Position numbers and translations under genes: made by a program. Source: Pseudoalteromonas piscicida (lineage in GTDB: Bacteria; Pseudomonadota; Gammaproteobacteria; Enterobacterales; Alteromonadaceae). From it: a stretch of 64,000 nt of DNA. The DNA lies in NCBI RefSeq assembly GCF_002744175.1, contig NZ_NKHF01000056.1:1-64000 (forward strand), written 5' to 3'. Of this stretch, positions 25,688-34,410 are shown in pieces; the stretch's first letter is position 1; the number at the start of each line of letters is the position of its first letter. The notes beneath the pieces were generated by a model. That model was not told the origin of the DNA and did not search any database. It was given only the letters and a program-made list of their open reading frames with translations.

Positions 25688-27250
25688 TTAAATCAGTTGC
25701 TTTTTCATATCCAAACCCAAGCGTTTTGCTAGTCTCACCAAATTAGCTCTGTCCATGTCTAACGCCCTAGCCGCTGCGGACCAATTTAACGCGTTTCGTT
25801 CCATTGCTTTAATAATCATGTCTTTTTGTAGCGCCTCTACAGCAGACTTCATGGTAAGTGGCGCCGTAGTATCAAACTCAGGGGAGCTCGATTGTGGTGT
25901 GGTGTCTTGCTTATGTGACGAGGAAATATCAACCTCATGGATCTCAATAATGTCTGCTTGCCACTGCTGATGTTTGGCTTTTAATGCCGCCCGACTCACA
26001 CAGTGTTCAAGTTCTCTGACATTGCCAGGCCAATCGTAATGCAGCAAACATCCTAGTGCTTGCTTATCCATTACGACCTGTTTTACATTCAAGGTGGCTC
26101 TCAACTGTTCAAGAAAAAAGCCCACCAGTAACGGAATATCATCCAAACGCTCTTGTAATCTCGGTACATGTAGTGGATACACACTTAATCGGTGATACAG
26201 ATCCGCTCTAAACTTGCCGCGCTTTACCTCTGCTTTTAAGTCGCGGTTCGTTGCGGCCACCACTCTCACGTCAACCACACTAATACTGTCAGACCCCACT
26301 GCTTGCACTTCACCACTTTGTAGCACCCGTAGCAGCTTGCTTTGTAAACTTGAGCTCAATTCACCCACTTCGTCTAAGAACAAAGTGCCGCCATCAGCAA
26401 TGGTAAATTTGCCAGACCTATCTTTATCTGCGCCTGTAAAGGCCCCTTTTTTATGACCAAAGAGCTCACTTTCGGCTATGGAGTCGGGTAAGGCTGCGCA
26501 GTTAATTTGTACAAATGGCGCATCTTTACGCTGAGAATGAAGGTGGACATGCTTTGCAACTAACTCTTTGCCAGTACCTGTATCTCCTTGTATCAACACA
26601 TTAAACTCTGAGCTTGCAACCAACTCAATTTCTGCTTTTAAAGATTGCATTAGCTCACTCTCACCCACCAATATTTGCTTAGTACTGGTTTTTTGAGGCT
26701 GAGAGTGTGCTTGCGCTCTAGTGTGTTCATACAGACGAACCGCTTCATAAACCCGCGCAGTATTGCTCGATACAATCGCTTGTAACGTCTTCATATACAC
26801 ATCAGACAAATACTCAAAGCTATCTGGTTTAAGGCTGTCGAAAGTCACCAGCACAGTATTATTCTTAAGCGCAACCTTAAACCCCATACAAGCATGCACT
26901 GGCAGACGGTTTTCTTCCGCTAGTAACAAACCATCGTAAGGATCTGCAAGTTCACTTTGGGCAGAAAAGCTCACTACCTCTTCAGAATCATATATAGCCT
27001 TAAGACGCGGCTGCTCAGTCAGTAAAAAGCGGCGGCCGACCGCATCGGCACTCAGTCCACTACATGCCAAAATCGTCAGTGCCTGCTGATCACCATACAA
27101 CACAGCTATCGCATCAGCGGTAACACACTGACTTAACGCTGATAATAAGGTTTTTGCATAGTGTTTTAGCGTACTCCCTCCACCGTTTTGGGCAAACCGC
27201 GAAAGAGACATACTCAATTCGAGTAACTTAGAGAGCTCAAGAGAATTCAT
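25688..27250 (-). CDS. norR: NorR, NO-responsive sigma-54 activator
   Basis: The 520-residue regulator has an N-terminal GAF domain resembling E. coli NorR (GRRFLLTEQPRLKAI, SELADPYDGLL), where NO binds a mononuclear iron. An AAA+ domain follows (Walker A GDTGTGKE; sigma-54 contact loop GAFTGA; FLDEVGELS), then a Fis-type helix-turn-helix (LNWSAAARALDMDRANLVRLAKRL). The ATG at 27250 was chosen over a TTG at 27265. A NorR-type site abuts it exactly, which would allow autoregulation. It is divergent from the NO-detoxification operon it presumably activates. Confidence 0.93.
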   Translation of the reverse strand: MNSLELSKLLELSMSLSRFAQNGGGSTLKHYAKTLLSALSQCVTADAIAVLYGDQQALTILACSGLSADAVGRRFLLTEQPRLKAIYDSEEVVSFSAQSELADPYDGLLLAEENRLPVHACMGFKVALKNNTVLVTFDSLKPDSFEYLSDVYMKTLQAIVSSNTARVYEAVRLYEHTRAQAHSQPQKTSTKQILVGESELMQSLKAEIELVASSEFNVLIQGDTGTGKELVAKHVHLHSQRKDAPFVQINCAALPDSIAESELFGHKKGAFTGADKDRSGKFTIADGGTLFLDEVGELSSSLQSKLLRVLQSGEVQAVGSDSISVVDVRVVAATNRDLKAEVKRGKFRADLYHRLSVYPLHVPRLQERLDDIPLLVGFFLEQLRATLNVKQVVMDKQALGCLLHYDWPGNVRELEHCVSRAALKAKHQQWQADIIEIHEVDISSSHKQDTTPQSSSPEFDTTAPLTMKSAVEALQKDMIIKAMERNALNWSAAARALDMDRANLVRLAKRLGLDMKKQLI

Positions 27251-27261
27251 GTCAAAATGAC
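27251..27261. promoter_or_regulatory. NorR-type binding site 1
   Basis: GTCAAAATGAC is a perfect GTCA-N3-TGAC palindrome, the core reported for NorR enhancer sites. It lies directly against the norR start codon, about 100 bases upstream of the sigma-54 promoter of the divergent operon. Confidence 0.75.
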
Positions 27262-27293
27262 TCAATTATTTATATAAACACAAATAAAGGTAG

Positions 27294-27304
27294 GTCAATT
27301 TGAC
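27294..27304. promoter_or_regulatory. NorR-type binding site 2
   Basis: GTCAATTTGAC is a second perfect GTCA-N3-TGAC site, 43 bases from the first and about 55 bases before the -24 element. E. coli has three such sites; I could not find a convincing third one here. Confidence 0.75.
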
Positions 27305-27356
27305 TCAAAAAACAAGAAATTAAATTTAACCCTCTGAATTTAATAGAGTTATAAAC

Positions 27357-27372
27357 TTGGCGCGACACCTGC
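27357..27372 (+). promoter_or_regulatory. Sigma-54 promoter of the NO-detoxification operon
   Basis: TGGCGCGACACCTGC matches the TGGC-N7-TTGC consensus with GG and GC at the -24 and -12 positions. It lies 39 bases before the first start codon and downstream of both NorR sites, the correct geometry for an enhancer-activated promoter. Confidence 0.85.
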
Positions 27373-27410
27373 AATATACCGAATAAGTAACATCATTCGC
27401 TAAGGCAATT

Positions 27411-27635
27411 ATGAATCGCGTTTATCAACTTTTAAAATACAGCAATATCACTATCGCCGTTTCACTTTGTGCTTTTTTGTTGGCACTACAGGTAAGCTTT
27501 TTTAGTGCCGAGAGTTTCAGCCTTATTTCACAAGTTGCTGCCCACATCAGTACCATAGTGTTAGCAGGATCCGTTAAGCTTGCTTACGTTGTCCGTCTCG
27601 TGTGTCTCTACCACCTTGGTTTGGAGGTGAGATAA
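27411..27635 (+). CDS. Small membrane protein, first gene of the NorR-controlled operon
   Basis: The 74-residue protein has two hydrophobic helices (about 12-34 and 38-66) with few polar residues. AAGG precedes the ATG. Its stop is immediately followed by the nnrS ATG, so the two are tightly coupled. I do not recognise a family. As the first gene behind the sigma-54 promoter it should be NO-induced and may assist NnrS in the membrane. Confidence 0.7.
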   Translation: MNRVYQLLKYSNITIAVSLCAFLLALQVSFFSAESFSLISQVAAHISTIVLAGSVKLAYVVRLVCLYHLGLEVR

Positions 27636-28853
27636 ATGGCACTTATACAACTAGAAGAGCACCAAGCAACTGCTTTTAAATGGCAAACCCCAGCAACTTG
27701 GCCCGTGTTGATGTTGGGCTTTAGAGCCCTGTTTTTGTTAGCTGGAATATTTGCTGTGGTGAGCGTGTCTATTTGGGCCTTTATATTAAATGGCGGCTTA
27801 GTTTGGACTCATGCTTACCCCGCAACTTACTGGCATGCTCACGAAATGTTGTTTGGTTTTGCAGGAGCCGTAGTTGCAGGTTTTTTACTTACAGCGGCAA
27901 AAAACTGGACACAAAGACAAACCTTACATGGCGCTAGCTTACTCCTATTGTGTGGTATTTGGTTGGCTGCAAGGCTGAGCTTTTTTGTGCCCCACTCATC
28001 CCTTCTCTTTACTTTATTATTGCAACTAGGTTTTTGGTTGATGGTTTTAGTGAATTTGACCAAAGTTATCTTAGATGCAAACTCGAACAATAATCGCGTG
28101 TTTATTTTTGCATTGGGCATCCTGTGTAGCTGTAACACCGTATTTTTACTCTTGCTCCACAGTCAACAATTTCAATTGGTAAGTGCAGTAAGCCAAGCCT
28201 CCCTCGTCGCTTATATGTTGCTGATTGGGGTTGTCGGTGGCCGCGTCATCCCCTTTTTTATCGCTCGGGGGCTACAACAACCTCAAAAACCACGTACACC
28301 AAAGTTAGATCGCGTGATTTTCTATCTCGCGGTGATCAACGTGGTGGCCTATGTGGTGCACGCCTCTCAACAAACGAGTTACTTTTTAAGTACCACCCTG
28401 TTTATCCTCGGTCTGTTCCATTGCGTCAGAGCCATGTATTGGTTCGATTACAAACTGTTTAGTATCCCACTACTTTGGTCATTGTACCTTTCATATTGCG
28501 CAATCTCAGTGGGTTTGCTCCTCAACGCTTACAATATCTCCTTCGCTCCTGAGCACCTACGTAGCCACCTTCACTTAGTAGCTATTACAGGAATGGGGTT
28601 AATGATTTTAGCCATGATGGCTCGAGTCACCTTAGGACATACAGGGAGGAGATTACAAATTGGCACCCTGACCACGCTTGCTTTCATTTGCATTGCAACA
28701 TCTGGTCTTATTCGCGCTTTACTCATTCACTTTATGAATCCACACCTTGCTTGGCTGAGCAGCGCAGTCGCTTGGATTATTGGGTTTATGCTTTTTCTTA
28801 TTTCCTTCGCTCCCATGCTAATGCAAAAACGCATCGACGGGCGAATGGGTTAA
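27636..28853 (+). CDS. nnrS: NnrS family haem- and copper-containing membrane protein
   Basis: The 405-residue protein has about 12 hydrophobic segments and NnrS hallmarks: YWHAHEMLFGFAGAVVAGFLLTA near residues 66-88, GGRVIPFFIARGLQ near 200, and RVTLGHTGR near 330. NnrS proteins protect against NO and nitrosative stress, apparently by limiting iron-dinitrosyl damage. GGAGGTGAG ahead of the start overlaps the end of the preceding small gene. Conserved histidines in the first motif are candidate metal ligands. Confidence 0.9.
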   Translation: MALIQLEEHQATAFKWQTPATWPVLMLGFRALFLLAGIFAVVSVSIWAFILNGGLVWTHAYPATYWHAHEMLFGFAGAVVAGFLLTAAKNWTQRQTLHGASLLLLCGIWLAARLSFFVPHSSLLFTLLLQLGFWLMVLVNLTKVILDANSNNNRVFIFALGILCSCNTVFLLLLHSQQFQLVSAVSQASLVAYMLLIGVVGGRVIPFFIARGLQQPQKPRTPKLDRVIFYLAVINVVAYVVHASQQTSYFLSTTLFILGLFHCVRAMYWFDYKLFSIPLLWSLYLSYCAISVGLLLNAYNISFAPEHLRSHLHLVAITGMGLMILAMMARVTLGHTGRRLQIGTLTTLAFICIATSGLIRALLIHFMNPHLAWLSSAVAWIIGFMLFLISFAPMLMQKRIDGRMG

Positions 28854-28878
28854 CACTACTCTCAAACTGGAGACAGTC

Positions 28879-30048
28879 ATGCTTACAAACAACACGATTG
28901 CGTTGGTAAAACAAAGTGCACCGCTTTTGGCCCAAGTGGGCCCAGAGATCACAACCCGTTTTTATCAACGGATGTTCAATCAACACCCTGAGTTAAAAGG
29001 TGTATTCAACCAATCTCACCAAACCTCAGGAAAACAACCCTTGGCATTATTTGGCGCCTTAGCGGCTTATGCGAACTATATTGATCAGCCAGAAATACTC
29101 AGTGAAGCAATTTTACGTATTAACCATAAACATGTCAGTCTTGGCATTTCTCCTGAGCAATACGATATTGTCGGACATCATTTAATTGCCACACTAAAGG
29201 CTGAATTTGGTGACGTGTTTACAGATGAAATAGAGCAAGCTTGGTTGAATGCCTATCAATTTTTAGCGGATTTATTTATTACCGCTGAGCACGGCTTATA
29301 TCAAACAGCACAGCAACAGCATGGTGGCTGGCAGGGCCTTCGTGAATTTGTCATTGAAAAAGTAGTCAGTAATACTGAGCATATCAAAAGCTTTTACTTA
29401 AAACCTCTTGATGGCAAAGCACTGCCAAGTTATCAAGCTGGCCAATTTGTTTCTGTGTTTGTACCAGAAGAAATCATTGGGGTTCAGCAGATCCGCCAAT
29501 ATTCCTTATCTGTTGCCCCTAACCCAACTTACTTTAGAATTTCTGTAAAATCCGATGGTTCAGTATCACAGTACCTACACACGCTCAGTGTCGGTGATAC
29601 GATAAAACTCACTCCACCTTCAGGCGACTTTGTGAGACATAATACTAAGGCGGCAAAGGTATATATTAGTGCGGGCGTAGGGATCACCCCGATGCTATGT
29701 ATGCTCGGTGTACATAGTCAGTACACACCTGATGTTGAAGCGCACTTTTTACATGCAAACAAAACGCAGAGTGATTTAGGCTTTACCGCAGAAGTACATC
29801 AGTTAGGTCAATCTATCCAGCACTTTAGCACGACCACTTGGTTAGAGTCTGATCCAAAAGGCACAGCCTCAGGGTTAATGGATATCCATGCAATAAAAGA
29901 GACCCTACCGACCGAACAAGGTGAATTTTACCTATGTGGCCCACTTGCTTTTATGACCTTTATTAAAGGGCAACTACAAGACGTCGGTGTTAATCCAGAA
30001 CGGATCTTCTATGAGATATTTGGCCCTCACGAAAACCTGCCTAATTAA
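28879..30048 (+). CDS. hmp: Flavohaemoglobin, nitric oxide dioxygenase
   Basis: The 389-residue protein has a globin domain (1-138; proximal His in NHKHVSLGI near residue 85) and an FAD domain (about 150-255; RQYSLSVAP). An NAD(P)H domain follows (ISAGVGITPMLCML, YLCGPLAFM). Hmp converts NO and O2 to nitrate. Length and order match the family. It is the third gene of the NorR unit, 25 bases after nnrS with its own GGAGAC. With no NO reductase gene here, detoxification in this locus appears oxygen-dependent. Confidence 0.95.
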   Translation: MLTNNTIALVKQSAPLLAQVGPEITTRFYQRMFNQHPELKGVFNQSHQTSGKQPLALFGALAAYANYIDQPEILSEAILRINHKHVSLGISPEQYDIVGHHLIATLKAEFGDVFTDEIEQAWLNAYQFLADLFITAEHGLYQTAQQQHGGWQGLREFVIEKVVSNTEHIKSFYLKPLDGKALPSYQAGQFVSVFVPEEIIGVQQIRQYSLSVAPNPTYFRISVKSDGSVSQYLHTLSVGDTIKLTPPSGDFVRHNTKAAKVYISAGVGITPMLCMLGVHSQYTPDVEAHFLHANKTQSDLGFTAEVHQLGQSIQHFSTTTWLESDPKGTASGLMDIHAIKETLPTEQGEFYLCGPLAFMTFIKGQLQDVGVNPERIFYEIFGPHENLPN

Positions 30049-30092
30049 CCTAATCTTCGGATAACTAACACTCCTTAAACCCTTGAGGTAAT

Positions 30093-30141
30093 ATGAGGCG
30101 AGAAAACAATAGCGCGCATTGTGCCGCGCTTTCTCCCTCAT
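30093..30141. terminator. Long imperfect hairpin after hmp
   Basis: ATGAGG and GAGAAA arms pair with TTTCTC and CCTCAT, with inner GCGCG/CGCGC pairing. It ends the NO operon. No T run follows, so it may act with Rho. Confidence 0.45.
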
Positions 30142-30149
30142 CATAAATA

Positions 30150-30219
30150 ATACCAATTGAATTCATTCTCTAATCAGTTAGAAGGATGAAATAGCTCATT
30201 TACTCAATACATTTGGTAT
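30150..30219 (-). repeat. MITE-like repeat A, 70-bp short form
   Basis: Read on the minus strand, it is the left 24-27 bases of repeat A joined to its right 46 bases at GCTATTT. The full copy is 161 bp with direct GCTATTT repeats 91 bases apart, and 161 minus 91 is exactly 70. Both ATACC/GGTAT ends are intact. Confidence 0.85.
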
Positions 30220-30313
30220 AAATGTAACGGTGAATTAAGTATATTTCACTTTTTATCACAGGAATAAATCGGTACACTGCGGCTACGACTTAGCGTATTT
30301 GAAGGATACTGAC

Positions 30314-30787
30314 GTGAGCGCAATTACTAATATTCTCGTCGTCTGCATGGGTAACATCTGTCGTTCTCCCACGATGGAAGCCGTGTTAAAAAGTAAATTG
30401 GCAGCAACCGAGCTCACTACTCAAGTGGACTCTGCTGGCACCATAGGTTATCACCAAGGTAATCCTCCCGATCCCCGAAGTGTTGCAGCTGGTAGTGCAC
30501 GAGGGTACGACTTTTCTGGCATGGCTGCGCAGCAAGTAAAACCCAGTGATTTTGAAGATTATGACCTTATTTTATGTGCCGATGAGTCTAACTATCGAGA
30601 TTTAGTGTCTATTTGTCCAAGTGGCTTAGAACATAAAGTACAGCTGTTTTTAGTCTATGGCGAAGCCACCGAAAGCGAAGTGCCTGATCCTTATTATGGT
30701 GGTGAACACGGCTTTGAGCATGTCCTTGACTTAATCGAAGCGGCAAGCGAAACCATCATTAACAAAATTCGCTTATCGACAAGGTAA
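30314..30787 (+). CDS. Low-molecular-weight protein-tyrosine phosphatase
   Basis: The 157-residue enzyme has the P-loop CMGNICRSP at its N terminus and the general-acid motif VPDPYYGG near residue 125. These are the complete catalytic set of LMW-PTPs. GTG at 30314 follows AAGGA with good spacing, so it was preferred to a TTG 15 bases upstream. No capsule/BY-kinase genes are adjacent, so the substrate is open; arsenate reductase-like activity is less likely given the PTP-type motif and Tyr pair. Confidence 0.9.
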   Translation: MSAITNILVVCMGNICRSPTMEAVLKSKLAATELTTQVDSAGTIGYHQGNPPDPRSVAAGSARGYDFSGMAAQQVKPSDFEDYDLILCADESNYRDLVSICPSGLEHKVQLFLVYGEATESEVPDPYYGGEHGFEHVLDLIEAASETIINKIRLSTR

Positions 30788-30851
30788 AATTAACTCACTG
30801 GATTGAACGCCAGTAACGCGGTAAAAAGGCGTCTTTTTAGAGGCCCCGCTA

Positions 30852-31496
30852 TTGTTAGATTTAGACTTAGCATTTCCATTCGAGAAGTTAGCACAGGATT
30901 TACAGACGACAGGCATTAGTATCTTGCCAAACTTCGTCAGTCCTGACATTTTATCCAAGTTAGAATTGAGAATAGCTGAGCTCAGCAGCGATGATTTTAA
31001 ACAGGCCGGAATTGGTCGCTTAGCGGATCACGAACAGAATAAAAAAATCCGCCGAGATAAAATTCACTGGTTGGACTCAAATAATGCATATGAGTCTGTC
31101 TGGCTAAGTTATATGGGTGAGCTGAAAACCTACTTAAACCGTCGCTTATTTATGGGTCTGTTTAGCTATGAGAGCCATTTTGCTATTTACCCTCCAGGGG
31201 CATTTTATAAAAAGCATATGGATGCCTTTAAGGGAAAAACCAACCGAATTTTGACTACTGTGCTTTATTTGAATCAATCTTGGTCACCAGAAAATGGCGG
31301 CGAGCTTGTTGTATATCACCCTGATAATCATGATGAAATACTCACCACTGTCTTGCCAAGTTATGGCACTTTAGTGACATTTTTAAGTGATGAATTTCCC
31401 CATGAAGTATTAGTTGCGAACGAAAAACGTTATTCAATCGCGGGCTGGTTTAGAGTCAATACCAGTATTAATCACGCAATTGATCCACCTAAGTAA
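30852..31496 (+). CDS. 2-oxoglutarate/Fe(II) oxygenase (prolyl 4-hydroxylase-like)
   Basis: The 214-residue enzyme has the double-stranded beta-helix iron triad HMD (YKKHMDAF, about residue 117) and a distal His in FPHEVL (about 180). A 2OG-binding Arg lies in RYSIAGWFR. Members hydroxylate proteins or small molecules. The start is apparently TTG after GAGG; no ATG precedes the conserved region. The phosphatase gene ends 64 bases upstream, so co-transcription is possible. Its target is unknown. Confidence 0.8.
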   Translation: MLDLDLAFPFEKLAQDLQTTGISILPNFVSPDILSKLELRIAELSSDDFKQAGIGRLADHEQNKKIRRDKIHWLDSNNAYESVWLSYMGELKTYLNRRLFMGLFSYESHFAIYPPGAFYKKHMDAFKGKTNRILTTVLYLNQSWSPENGGELVVYHPDNHDEILTTVLPSYGTLVTFLSDEFPHEVLVANEKRYSIAGWFRVNTSINHAIDPPK

Positions 31497-31521
31497 GCAA
31501 AATGTCCACTGCCAATTCAGC

Positions 31522-32817
31522 TTATGAGCCGTGCGTTTTATTAGGTAAGCGGATCTCCACACACAACCCGTTACCATCACGGTTATACAAGCTGATTTGG
31601 CCATTATGGGCTTCAACTATTTCTCGGCAAAGTGCGAGCCCAAGGCCAGTACCTGAAGCTTTTGTAGAATAAAACGGCACTAAGGCATTGGCCATCACAG
31701 CCTCACTCATTCCTTCGCCGCGGTCGAGTACCCAGATATACAGCTCTGTGGTCCGCTGCTCAGAGTGAACCCATATCTCGCTCAGCTCTGAGCCTGACTC
31801 AGTCGCATTCTTTATCAAGTTAATTAGTAATTGCTCGATTTGGGTGCTGTCTGCTTGCAACTTTGTATGCTTCAATTGGCATCTAAATGTCCAATGGTTT
31901 TGCAAATCGCGGCATAACGCCTGTAAATCTACAGTCACCATGTTTGGAGTAGGCAGTTTGGCGAATTTGCCATAACCTTGCACAAATTCGCTGAGGTGAA
32001 CAATACGCTCTTCAATGGTGGCAAACACTCGGCTTAGTCTTGGCTCATCCACTCGCTCTGCAAGAATTTGCCCGCTATGCAGCATAGATGAAATCGGCCC
32101 GAGTGAGTTATTCAATTCATGGCTAATGATCCGGATCACCTTTTTCCAAACCTGAACCTCTTGACGACTTAGCTCTCGGGTAAACTGTTTAAAGATATAT
32201 AATTTATGAAAATGGTTATTCAGCAATAGTTCGCCATTGGCGAGGTGCCACATCTGTGACTCACCGGTTGCATTTTGCATGGAGAATAAGCCATCAAGTT
32301 GCTTGGTTGCAGCCTGCTGAAGCTCTTCGGGCACAGCCGATAACAAATGAGTAAAGTGTTCTCCCTCTAGGCGATGTTCACAGTTAAAGAATGTCTTTGC
32401 GCTGGTATTTGCAAATACCACTACATCTTGAGCGTCTACCAATACAAGCACTTGAGGGGAAGACTCAAGCACTTTATCCAACATTAATTCGCGTTGATAA
32501 ATCCACTGTTTTTCTTCCCTAAGCTGCTCTGCCGTTTCGTTAAATAGTTGGCAAAGTTTGCCCAGCTCATTGTTGGCATCATAAGTAATGGAAGTAGAGA
32601 ACTCGCCATCCTTAAAATTGAGCAACCCCACCTCTAGTGCGTCCCATCCCGCTCTGCTTTCTCGGCTGAGTAACCTTTGTGTAAGCAAAGCAATACTTAG
32701 TGAGGCCAATAATACCCAGAAAAACCACGTATGATCTTCAAGTAAAAACCAAACTGGAATAAAGCCCAAAATGATACTGGTTGCGATCACTATCGTCTGT
32801 TGCTGCGACGTTTTCAT
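31522..32817 (-). CDS. NtrY-like sensor histidine kinase
   Basis: The 431-residue kinase has two N-terminal membrane segments (about 10-26 and 30-46) with almost no periplasmic loop. A HAMP-like linker, a PAS domain (about 110-210), the HisKA motif RIISHELNNSLGP (His about 231) and an ATPase domain (NLIKNATE, DRGEGM, GTGLGLALCREI) follow. The sparse periplasmic part suggests it senses membrane stress or the exporter itself. Nine bases separate it from the response-regulator gene, so the two form an operon. Confidence 0.88.
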   Translation of the reverse strand: MKTSQQQTIVIATSIILGFIPVWFLLEDHTWFFWVLLASLSIALLTQRLLSRESRAGWDALEVGLLNFKDGEFSTSITYDANNELGKLCQLFNETAEQLREEKQWIYQRELMLDKVLESSPQVLVLVDAQDVVVFANTSAKTFFNCEHRLEGEHFTHLLSAVPEELQQAATKQLDGLFSMQNATGESQMWHLANGELLLNNHFHKLYIFKQFTRELSRQEVQVWKKVIRIISHELNNSLGPISSMLHSGQILAERVDEPRLSRVFATIEERIVHLSEFVQGYGKFAKLPTPNMVTVDLQALCRDLQNHWTFRCQLKHTKLQADSTQIEQLLINLIKNATESGSELSEIWVHSEQRTTELYIWVLDRGEGMSEAVMANALVPFYSTKASGTGLGLALCREIVEAHNGQISLYNRDGNGLCVEIRLPNKTHGS

Positions 32818-32826
32818 GCCTGTACC

Positions 32827-34164
32827 TTAGTAGTCAATATCAAACTTTTGCAGACGACGGTATAGCGCTTGTCGGCTCATATTAAAATGTCGCGCCACTT
32901 TTGCAATTACGCCCATATGCGTTTTTAATGCTTGCTCCAATTCTTCTTTACTTGGCTCCTGGGATATTTGATTTTCTGGATTTCGCACCGCCTTTTGCTG
33001 CTCCAACCCAAAGTCCTTAGCGGTTAACTCTCCCGCAGGGTTAAGCACCTCAGCCCGTTTACAGGCATTTTCTAGTTCTCGAACGTTGCCGGGCCATATA
33101 TGATTACAGAGGGCTTGCTGCGCTTCATCGGTGAGTACCCTGTCAGGTAAAAAGTGAGATACTAAAGGTAAAATGTCATCAACTCGGTTTGCCAGTGCCG
33201 GTAAGTTCAGTTCAATAACATTCAAACGATAATATAAGTCTTCACGGAATCGACCAGCACGAATATCCGCTAATAAATCCGCATTAGTTGCCGAAATCAC
33301 ACGAACAGCAACCTGTTTGGTCTCGACGGACCCTAGCCGTTCAAACTCGCCACTTTGCAACACTCGCAATAACTTAGTTTGCCCAGGTAAAGGTAAATTA
33401 CCTATTTCATCCAAAAACAGTGTGCCTTTATCTGCCGCTTCAAAACGTCCTATACGCTGCTTATTTGCCCCCGTGTAAGCGCCACTTTCAGCACCGAACA
33501 GCTCCGCTTCGATTAACTCACTGGGCAATGCTCCCGCATTCACTTTAACAAAAGGCATTGCTTGTAACGGTGAATTAGCCTGAATGATCTCTGCGATTTT
33601 CTCCTTGCCGCTGCCATTGGGGCCTGTGATAAGTACAGACACGTCAGATTTCGCGACTTGTAGCGCCATATCAATCACTCGCTGCATGGCCACCGATTTA
33701 TAAACAAACCCACATAAATTAGCTCCTTGGCTAAACTGTTGGCGTTCATGCTCAACACGTTCAAAAGTAGCAACTTGTTTTTGTGCTTTACCAAGCGCAA
33801 TAAGATTCGAAATGGTAGTCAGGAGCTTTTGGTCATCCCAAGGCTTTGCTAAATAGTCTGCTGCACCAGCCTTCACTAACTCTACCGCTGTCGTCAACTC
33901 AGTCCAAGCCGTTAGTAAAATAATGGGCAATTCTGCATTTAGCGCTTTAAGTTGATGAAACAGCGCAACCCCTTCTTCCCCAGAGGTTGTATCTGCACTA
34001 AAGTTCATATCTTGGATAACCAGCTCAACTTGCTGAAACGACACCACTTTAATTGCTTCTAGCGGCGAGTTCGCGGTCACCACTTGATAGTCGTGCAACT
34101 CAAGTAGTAATGAAAGCGAGTCAAGTACCGCAGGGTTATCATCAACAACTAAGATCTTATCCAT
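32827..34164 (-). CDS. NtrC-family response regulator (sigma-54 activator)
   Basis: The 445-residue protein has a receiver with phospho-acceptor Asp52 (VIQDM) and an AAA+ domain (Walker A GPNGSGKE; FLDEIGNLP). The sigma-54 contact loop reads GAYTGA, a conservative change from GAFTGA. A Fis-type helix-turn-helix follows (IAKVARHFNMSRQALYRRL). It is paired with the kinase downstream and lies behind an ABC export operon. That operon has a sigma-54 promoter with two palindromes, the likely target. Confidence 0.92.
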   Translation of the reverse strand: MDKILVVDDNPAVLDSLSLLLELHDYQVVTANSPLEAIKVVSFQQVELVIQDMNFSADTTSGEEGVALFHQLKALNAELPIILLTAWTELTTAVELVKAGAADYLAKPWDDQKLLTTISNLIALGKAQKQVATFERVEHERQQFSQGANLCGFVYKSVAMQRVIDMALQVAKSDVSVLITGPNGSGKEKIAEIIQANSPLQAMPFVKVNAGALPSELIEAELFGAESGAYTGANKQRIGRFEAADKGTLFLDEIGNLPLPGQTKLLRVLQSGEFERLGSVETKQVAVRVISATNADLLADIRAGRFREDLYYRLNVIELNLPALANRVDDILPLVSHFLPDRVLTDEAQQALCNHIWPGNVRELENACKRAEVLNPAGELTAKDFGLEQQKAVRNPENQISQEPSKEELEQALKTHMGVIAKVARHFNMSRQALYRRLQKFDIDY

Positions 34165-34185
34165 ATGATTTTATTCTTTTTATTA

Positions 34186-34208
34186 GTGCTAGTAGACAAT
34201 ACTAGCAC
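34186..34208. other. Inverted repeat before the response-regulator gene
   Basis: GTGCTAGT (34186-34193) and ACTAGCAC (34201-34208) are perfect inverted copies with a seven-base gap, 22 bases upstream of the ATG. It could be an operator or the end of the export transcript; no T run is present. Confidence 0.35.
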
Positions 34209-34252
34209 ATCGAGAGCGAAAGTAGAGGACATACCCAAAGTAAACTGCCTTG

Positions 34253-34410
34253 TACCAAATGTATTAAGTAAATGCGCTATTTGAAGCGTAGAAATAGCGT
34301 TAGTAGCTAGACAAAAATTTTGCTCTTTAGTTGCTCTAAATGAAAATTTTTAACAACGCTAATATGCTATTTCATCCTGCAATTGATTAGAGAACTAATT
34401 CAATTAGTGT
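34253..34410 (+). repeat. MITE-like repeat A, full copy 3
   Basis: This third full-length copy has slightly decayed ends (GTACCAAATG and CAATTAGTGT). It touches the stop codon of the ABC permease gene and separates the export operon from its two-component genes. Confidence 0.8.

Noticed and set aside
34186..34208. Inverted repeat as a proven terminator
   Set aside because: It has no T run and lies too close to the next start codon to decide, so it is listed only as an inverted repeat.
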